This document shows positions 14,015 through 19,111 of a stretch of 19,111 nt of DNA, piece by piece (positions within the stretch are counted from its first letter, which is position 1; each line of letters begins with the position of its first letter). This stretch comes from JBGSLN01 sp041740675 (GTDB lineage: Bacteria; Pseudomonadota; Gammaproteobacteria; JBGSLN01): contig JBGSLN010000088.1 in NCBI GenBank assembly GCA_041740675.1, positions 1 through 19,111 on the forward strand. Reading direction: 5' to 3'. Under the pieces are notes generated by a model. That model made no database searches. It saw nothing but the letters and a program-made list of their open reading frames with translations, and was not told the origin of the DNA. The position numbers and the translations under genes were made by a program.

Positions 14015-15358
14015 TTAACTGTTATTTTTACTCAGGCTTTTATAGGGCCCATAAAATGCTTTTATAACTGGATTTTCTGTATCACTTGTTAACATAATTA
14101 CCCAAAATTCTTTTCCACCTGGCATAACACGTATCACAATATGTCCATTTGTGTTTTTATAATAATGTTCGATAGTATGTTGACCTGACCCGCCAAATGC
14201 AGGTAGAGATAAATCATTTAATTTAAAATATTGCACGGCAAATAAATCACGTGAATAATTGTAGTTATGTAAATCAGTTGTTCTGAGTAACATATCGAAA
14301 GTAGTTTGTGATACGGCCCAGTTTTGTTGAACCCAAACAAGTGGTCTGAGTGTTTTAACAAAAATATTGCTTTGTGCATCATCAAATCCGTGATGATCCA
14401 TCGTTGCAACGTCAACAAGACCGATGACAGGTGCCGCCATTGCTTCAGCAGAAGTGCTGACATCTTTTCCCGATAATTCACGTCCTGTCATATCGCCACC
14501 AATAAAATAACGAAAAACACCGTCATCAATTCGAAATCCATTAGACAAATCATTTTCTGGCTCAGCATTTCCCATTAAATCATTTTCAGCGTGAGGGAAA
14601 AAATGGTAAGTGCCATTTCCTTTTCCTGTCCAAACATAACCGTCACCAATAATGTTTTGTACTTTAAAGTTAGGATAAGGATGATAGATTAAATGAATTT
14701 GTTGGTTGCTGCCGACTTGAAATTTTTCGACATTAAGATGATTTTTTTTAATTTGATATTGCACAAAACGTTGATAATTTTGCATTGTTAAAGCAATTAA
14801 TTTTCCATACTCATTTATTGAATGTAAATGAGTTCTTAAAATGTTAGGGAAATCACCATGATGCTCATAATTAGGATAACTGCGATCGATTAAAGTTTCT
14901 ATATGAATCTCATCCGCCAATCCAGTAACACCTATAAGTTTATAATTTCCATGTGGCTCAGTTTTTCTATTCGGATTCCATTCACCAATATGATCAAAAT
15001 GATAATGAGAAATAACAACATAATTTAAAACATCAGGATGAGGTGAGAATTCTCTAATAAAATGAGCAACCCACTCATACGGTGTTTTGCTATTGTTCGG
15101 CAAAACAGAGGACTCCTCAGGAAGCGCTGTGTTTTTTTGTGGCTTTATTACCATATCACCCAAATCATAAAGCAGTGTAGTTCCATCTGGAAAAATCATA
15201 AAAGTAGAATTACCTGCACCTTCATGTATATGATAAATATCTAACTCACCTTGCTTCCAATGAGGTAAAGGTTTCCCAATAACAAACGGGGTTGTTGCAT
15301 ACGCTACTGAAACTAAAAATATTGAAGAAGTAATACAAACAATTAATTTTTTTAACAT
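14015..15358 (-). CDS. Secreted metallo-beta-lactamase-fold hydrolase
   Basis: A 447-residue protein with a Sec signal peptide (MLKKLIVCITSSIFLVSVAYA, cleavage near residue 21), so periplasmic or secreted. The MBL-fold metal motif HYHFDH (118-123) follows DGTTLLYDLGD. Further metal-site motifs are GGDMTG (D289) and MDHHG (H322/H323), giving a complete-looking dinuclear site. The layout resembles ComEC/Rec2-type and related MBL hydrolases; the substrate is unknown. The ATG at 15358 lacks a good ribosome site. In-frame upstream codons belong to a transposase fossil (15368-15436), which may supply the promoter. It is alone on its transcript, with katG upstream on the same strand. Confidence 0.8.
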   Translation of the reverse strand: MLKKLIVCITSSIFLVSVAYATTPFVIGKPLPHWKQGELDIYHIHEGAGNSTFMIFPDGTTLLYDLGDMVIKPQKNTALPEESSVLPNNSKTPYEWVAHFIREFSPHPDVLNYVVISHYHFDHIGEWNPNRKTEPHGNYKLIGVTGLADEIHIETLIDRSYPNYEHHGDFPNILRTHLHSINEYGKLIALTMQNYQRFVQYQIKKNHLNVEKFQVGSNQQIHLIYHPYPNFKVQNIIGDGYVWTGKGNGTYHFFPHAENDLMGNAEPENDLSNGFRIDDGVFRYFIGGDMTGRELSGKDVSTSAEAMAAPVIGLVDVATMDHHGFDDAQSNIFVKTLRPLVWVQQNWAVSQTTFDMLLRTTDLHNYNYSRDLFAVQYFKLNDLSLPAFGGSGQHTIEHYYKNTNGHIVIRVMPGGKEFWVIMLTSDTENPVIKAFYGPYKSLSKNNS

Positions 15359-15367
15359 ATAGTTAAT

Positions 15368-15436
15368 TTCATTTAACCAAACTGTAATATCACCACGACG
15401 TTTTAATCCTTTATTATAGCTTGGCCAATTTTTATT
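15368..15436 (-). mobile_element. Fossil of an IS5-like transposase N-terminus
   Basis: Translated on the minus strand this reads NKNWPSYNKGLKRRGDITVW then LNE, matching NKNRDWPSYNKSLKRRGDIT of the transposase at 18952. The DNA shares a 19-nt identical run (TTGGCCAAGCTATAATAAA) and CGTGGTGATAT. Only 23 codons survive, with no start. The frame continues into the MBL gene and back to the katG stop without further stops, which is probably coincidence. Confidence 0.75.
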
Positions 15437-15441
15437 GCCGA
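15413..15441 (-). promoter_or_regulatory. Possible MBL promoter inside the transposase fossil
   Basis: A perfect TATAAT (15418-15413, minus strand) with TCGGCA (15441-15436, 4/6) 17 nt upstream. Initiation near 15406 would give a leader of about 48 nt before the MBL ATG. The -10 is formed by the SYNK codons of the old transposase. Confidence 0.35.
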
Positions 15442-15463
15442 ACGTATGGAGTTGATGTGGCGC

Positions 15464-17704
15464 TTACAAATCAAAGCGGTCAAGGTTCATTACTTTATTC
15501 CAAACAGCTACAAAGTCCCGCAGAAACTTATCTTTAGCATCTTCGCAAGCATAAACCTCAGCAAAGGCTCGAAGCTCTGAATTAGAACCAAAAATAAGAT
15601 CGGCACGTGTGCCAGTCCACTTTAGTGCGCCTGTTTTACGATCATAGCCTTCAAAAACATCTTTGGACTTTGCAGTTGCTTTCCACGTCGTACTCGAATC
15701 GAGCAGATTAACGAAGAAGTCATTGGTGAGTACTTCTGGTCGTTTAGTGAAAACACCATGTTGAGATCCATCAAAGTTTATATTAAGGACACGCATACCG
15801 CCGAGCAGAACTGTCATTTCGGGAGCAGTAAGTGTCAAAAGTTGTGCACGGTCAACCAACATCTCTTCTTCGGATATACTATAAGCAGTTTTATTCATCT
15901 TATAGTTACGAAATCCATCTGCAGCCGGCTCAAGGACTGCAAACGCTTCAAGATCGGTTTGCTCTTGCAATGCATCGCAGCGTCCTGGAGTAAATGGAAC
16001 TGTGATACTGTGTCCAGCATTACTTGCAGCCTTTTCGACACCTGTACATCCACCCAGAACGATCAGGTCTGCAAGCGATACCTTTTTACCAGAAGACTCA
16101 ACACTATTAAATTCTTTTTGTATACCCTCGAGAACTTGCAGCACTTTTGCCAGTTGAGTCGGATTGTTGACTTCCCAACTCTTTTGTGGCGCTAATCGTA
16201 TACGTGCACCATTAGCACCGCCGCGCTTATCTGAACCGCGGAAAGTTGATGCTGATGCCCAGGCAGTAGATACTAATTGTATTACAGATAAGCCTGAAGC
16301 AAGTATTTGGTTTTTTAGTGCTGCGATATCTTTCTCGTCAATTAATTTATGGGTAACAGCTGGAATAGGATCCTGCCAGAGCAAATCTTCCTTAGGCACT
16401 TCTGGTCCTAGGTAACGTGCGCGTGGACCCATATCGCGGTGAGTCAGTTTGAACCACGCTCGGGAGAACGCTTCTGCGAATTCATCTGGATGCTCATAGA
16501 AGTGTCTTGAAATTTTCTCATAAGCCGGATCAAATCTCAAAGAGAGGTCAGTAGTAAGCATAGTCGGGGGATGTTTTTTTGATGGATCGTGAGCATCGGG
16601 AATTGTACCGGCACCAGCACCATTCTTTGCTACCCACTGTTTAGCACCTGCCGGACTCTTTGTTAATTCCCATTCGTAACCAAACAGATTCTCGAAGAAA
16701 TTATTGCTCCACTTTGTTGGTGTTGAAGACCAAATAACTTCTGGACCACCACCAATTGTGTCATCGCCTTTACCACTGCCAAAACTATTCTTCCAACCGA
16801 AACCTTGTTCCTCAATACTTGCAGCAGCGGGTTCAGGACCAACATATTTAGCTGGATCAGCAGCACCATGTGTTTTACCAAATGTGTGACCACCTGCAAT
16901 TAATGCGACAGTTTCATAGTCATTCATTGCCATACGACCAAAACTTTCACGAATGTCTTGAGCTGCCTTGAGCGGATCGGGATTTCCGTTTGGACCTTCT
17001 GGATTCACGTAAATTAGTCCCATTTGAACAGCAGCTAGCGGATTTTCGAGTTCACGATCGCCAGTATAACGCTTGTCTCCAAGCCACTCGTTTTCTGAAC
17101 CCCAATAGATGTCTTCCAAAGGTTCCCAAACATCTTCCCGTCCGCCGCCAAAACCAAATGTCTTGAAGCCCATAGATTCGAGAGAACAGTTACCGGCAAG
17201 GATTATCAGGTCTGCCCACGAAATACTCTTTCCATATTTCTGTTTAATCGGCCAAAGCAACCTGCGTGCTTTGTCTAGATTAACATTATCAGGCCAACTG
17301 TTGAGCGGTTCAAAACGTTGAGCGCCAGTACCAGCGCCGCCACGACCGTCTGCAATTCGGTAAGTTCCTGCACTGTGCCATGCCATACGAATGAAGAATG
17401 GCCCATAATGGCCGAAATCCGCTGGCCACCATTCTTGAGAATCAGTCATCAAATCGTAAAGATCTTGTTTTACTGCTTTCAAATCGAGTTTCTTAAATTC
17501 CTCGGCGTAATTGAATTTTGCTCCCATTGGATTAGATTTAGAAGAATGTTGTCGAAGAATATTCAAATGCAATTTATTTGGCCACCAGTCACGATTTGAA
17601 GTGCCTGCACCGGCTCCATGCTTAAGAGTACCCGTCGTAAATGGACACGAGTTTTCCTTGTTAACATTGTATGCTGAGTTGGTTGAATTTTTACTTTTTT
17701 CCAT
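15464..17704 (-). CDS. katG: Catalase-peroxidase KatG
   Basis: A bifunctional heme catalase-peroxidase of 746 residues, full length, that removes hydrogen peroxide in the cytoplasm. The distal site RMAWHSAGTYR supplies R106, W109 and H110. W109, Y232 (GLIYVNPEGPNG) and M258 (FGRMAMND) form the Met-Tyr-Trp adduct needed for catalase activity. The proximal heme ligand is H273 (GGHTFGKTHG). The C-terminal half is the usual degenerate duplicate domain. There is no signal peptide. The ATG at 17704 has GAGGG about 8 nt upstream. The gene is visibly richer in GC than its neighbours and lies between two IS5-like transposase sequences, consistent with acquisition by transfer. AGNCSLES, where relatives usually have AGNVALE, is a mild variation. 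Confidence 0.97.
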   Translation of the reverse strand: MEKSKNSTNSAYNVNKENSCPFTTGTLKHGAGAGTSNRDWWPNKLHLNILRQHSSKSNPMGAKFNYAEEFKKLDLKAVKQDLYDLMTDSQEWWPADFGHYGPFFIRMAWHSAGTYRIADGRGGAGTGAQRFEPLNSWPDNVNLDKARRLLWPIKQKYGKSISWADLIILAGNCSLESMGFKTFGFGGGREDVWEPLEDIYWGSENEWLGDKRYTGDRELENPLAAVQMGLIYVNPEGPNGNPDPLKAAQDIRESFGRMAMNDYETVALIAGGHTFGKTHGAADPAKYVGPEPAAASIEEQGFGWKNSFGSGKGDDTIGGGPEVIWSSTPTKWSNNFFENLFGYEWELTKSPAGAKQWVAKNGAGAGTIPDAHDPSKKHPPTMLTTDLSLRFDPAYEKISRHFYEHPDEFAEAFSRAWFKLTHRDMGPRARYLGPEVPKEDLLWQDPIPAVTHKLIDEKDIAALKNQILASGLSVIQLVSTAWASASTFRGSDKRGGANGARIRLAPQKSWEVNNPTQLAKVLQVLEGIQKEFNSVESSGKKVSLADLIVLGGCTGVEKAASNAGHSITVPFTPGRCDALQEQTDLEAFAVLEPAADGFRNYKMNKTAYSISEEEMLVDRAQLLTLTAPEMTVLLGGMRVLNINFDGSQHGVFTKRPEVLTNDFFVNLLDSSTTWKATAKSKDVFEGYDRKTGALKWTGTRADLIFGSNSELRAFAEVYACEDAKDKFLRDFVAVWNKVMNLDRFDL

Positions 17705-18268
17705 TATTTTTCCCTCAGATTTAATATCGCATATTAACTCAAATTTATAAAAATATTTATCTATAAATTTTATTCTACTAAAATCAAATTTAAAATAATT
17801 ATTGAACTTTTATCAGATTAGCAAGTTATTGAGACATCTTCAAATCAAATTATTGTCTAAATTAATATAGAATGACTAATTATTTCGCATAACTACCTTT
17901 AGCTGTTATTGTATTTTTATAAAACCCTTACCACTCACATTCTTATTTCTATCGGCAATAAGATTGCTAATATAGCGGTAAGAACTTTTTATATCTTTTG
18001 TACGAGTTTCAATGTTATGCTTAAAAAAATAACACTAGGTATCAATAATGTAGGTTTGGTTAAACTTGAACTATCAATTTGACCAAGCTTCTATGTTTGG
18101 TGCTGTACAAGTTGAACGTCAACAAAGAGTTTGGCTAATTCATATTTCCAAAATTTGTCCTACTTGATAAAAATATGTTTTCAACAAATGGAGTAGGCGA
18201 AGCGGAAAACGAGGATTTCGTATTTACGCTAGAGGTAGTAATTTATAAAAAACTCAAAATCAAATGAT
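17705..18268. other. AT-rich intergenic region with remnant frames and a hairpin
   Basis: This 564-nt region upstream of katG (minus) and the APH fragment (plus) has no confident gene. A minus-strand frame without start (stop TAA 17908-17906) reads KDIKSSYRYISNLIADRNKN and then VSGKGFIKIQ. A plus-strand frame 18093-18167 reads MFGAVQVERQQRVWLIHISK and then ICPT. Both look mildly coding-like but may be chance or decayed genes. A hairpin with 13 pairs and one bulge lies at 18056-18086 (TTGGTTAAACTTGA / TCAATTTGACCAA). Several poor -10/-35 pairs precede katG and none stands out. Confidence 0.4.
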
Positions 18269-18712
18269 ATGCTTCCACTTATTAATTCATTTGAAGAATA
18301 TGAAAAATTCAAACTGAATATCGATATTCTTAAAAAGGCAGCAAAAAAATTAATTCAACAACTTCAACTACCTGAAAAACCACTTTTACTTTTTTCTGAA
18401 GGCACTAATATTGTTTTTGCCTATGATAATTGTAAAGTAATTAAAATATTTCCTCCTTATCATCTAGAGCAATTTAATAGTGAACGATTAGTTTTAAAAC
18501 ACTTGCAAAGAAAACTTTCAATAAACACTCCGAATATCGAATACGAAGGAAAAATTGACGATTGGCCCTATATTATAATGAATCAGCTAGACGGTATCCT
18601 TTTAGAAACTCTTTGGGAAAAAATGGATCTTAATAATAAAATGATTATTATTCGTGAATTAGGAACGTTGATTCAAGTAGTACATTCTTTAACCACTGAA
18701 TTAATGTCCTAA
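18269..18712 (+). pseudogene. APH-family kinase N-lobe fragment
   Basis: A 147-residue frame resembling the N-terminal lobe of aminoglycoside phosphotransferase/choline-kinase-like (APH) proteins. FSEGTNIVFAYD (42-53) is the glycine-loop hairpin, VIKIFPP with Lys59 the ATP-binding lysine, and NSERLVLKHL with Glu72 its helix partner. YIIMNQLDG (101-109) is the hinge and LGTLIQVVHSL the following helix. It then ends in TCC TAA TAA before the catalytic HxD loop, so the C-lobe is missing and kinase activity is not expected. No C-lobe is found in the 239 nt that follow. The start ATG lacks a clear ribosome site. Truncation probably came with the IS arrival downstream. Confidence 0.6.
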
Positions 18713-18951
18713 TAAGGAAAATAACTAAATACTGAGCAAAAATGTATATCAATCTACGACACTCATGAATACAGTTAATGATGATGCCGATTATTCTATG
18801 TTAGAAACCATCTCGAAAATTAGATAAAATTCTATGATTGTAAAATTCGCTGAAATAGCGATTGATGACGTTGATGGGCGTTGTTTCTTAACCCCTTAAA
18901 ATGATATGATCTTGAACAAAATAGATAGTTAAATGGTAAAGGGAAACCACC

Positions 18952-19111
18952 ATGCCTCATAAATATAATCAGTCACGTCGTCATCACATTCCAAAATCGC
19001 CTAACAAAAATCGAGATTGGCCAAGCTATAATAAATCACTCAAACGGCGTGGTGATATCACCATTTGGTTGTCAGAGGATGCCATTAAACAGTGGTATGA
19101 AACTGAGCGAG
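18952..19111 (+). CDS. IS5-like family transposase, N-terminal part (window edge)
   Basis: Begins at ATG 18952 with AAAGGG about 8 nt upstream and runs off the window after 53 codons. The segment DWPSYNKSLKRRGDITIWLS followed by EDAIKQWY is the N-terminal region of IS5-like DDE transposases. The catalytic part lies outside the window. The left end of the element should be within about 100 nt upstream (18850-18950), but I could not fix its inverted repeat; GGGCGTTGTTTCTTAACCCC around 18876 is a possible start. A fossil of a related gene lies at 15368-15436 in the opposite orientation. The gap 18713-18951 holds no other gene I can support. Confidence 0.78.
   Translation, partial: MPHKYNQSRRHHIPKSPNKNRDWPSYNKSLKRRGDITIWLSEDAIKQWYETER

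Noticed and set aside
15758..16195. 145-codon plus-strand ORF inside katG
   Set aside because: Entirely antisense to the conserved katG frame; long antisense frames are common in such genes and no motif is present.
18181..18240. tRNA-like stretch (GGAGTAGGCGAAGCGG...)
   Set aside because: No cloverleaf with consistent acceptor, anticodon and T arms could be formed.

Overview
The window looks like AT-rich gammaproteobacterial DNA. A full bo3-type quinol oxidase operon, SopA/SopB-like plasmid partition genes, many decayed insertion sequences and single-gene remnants suggest a host-associated gammaproteobacterium, plausibly of the Legionellales (Coxiella/Rickettsiella/Aquicella-like). The taxon is inferred from style and gene content and was not tested by any search.

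Layout. (1) 31-4345, minus strand: a GFA-type zinc protein and cyoABCD, a tightly packed cytochrome bo3 ubiquinol oxidase operon without cyoE in view. Its upstream side carries a dispersed-repeat-like inverted repeat (4370-4446) that may contain the cyoA promoter. (2) 4537-8110, minus strand: a replicon-maintenance module of parA, parB and a winged-helix Rep-like protein. It has three unannotated-looking sites: a putative parA promoter/operator, a perfect 26-bp palindrome over the parB stop codon (parS-like or terminator), and a well-formed plus-strand promoter plus terminator in the rep leader that would make a short counter-transcribed RNA. (3) 8161-10639, plus strand: a MITE-like inverted repeat, then a Dph6/ATP_bind_4-family enzyme and a sodium:solute symporter that look co-transcribed, then a 36-residue exported peptide or gene fragment.

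(4) 10821-12694: a decayed IS66-family element with both terminal inverted repeats still visible. tnpA has two stops, tnpB looks intact, and tnpC has deletions and a frameshift. Its right end abuts, in frame, the C-terminal part of an acyltransferase-3 gene, so that gene is cut at the IS edge. (5) 13534-15358: a small 2H-phosphoesterase-like ORF (plus), a GC-rich inverted repeat and a secreted metallo-beta-lactamase-fold hydrolase (minus). (6) 15368-19111: katG (catalase-peroxidase, complete) and the N-lobe of an aminoglycoside-phosphotransferase-like gene, bracketed by two oppositely oriented IS5-like transposase N-terminal sequences, one a 69-bp fossil between katG and the MBL gene and one running off the window end.

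Together the genes read as accessory or plasmid-like DNA: aerobic respiration and peroxide defence cargo next to a partition/replication core, heavily reworked by insertion sequences. No CRISPR array, tRNA or rRNA was seen. The most interesting non-coding signals are the candidate antisense RNA at 5718-5789 and the palindrome at 5841-5866.
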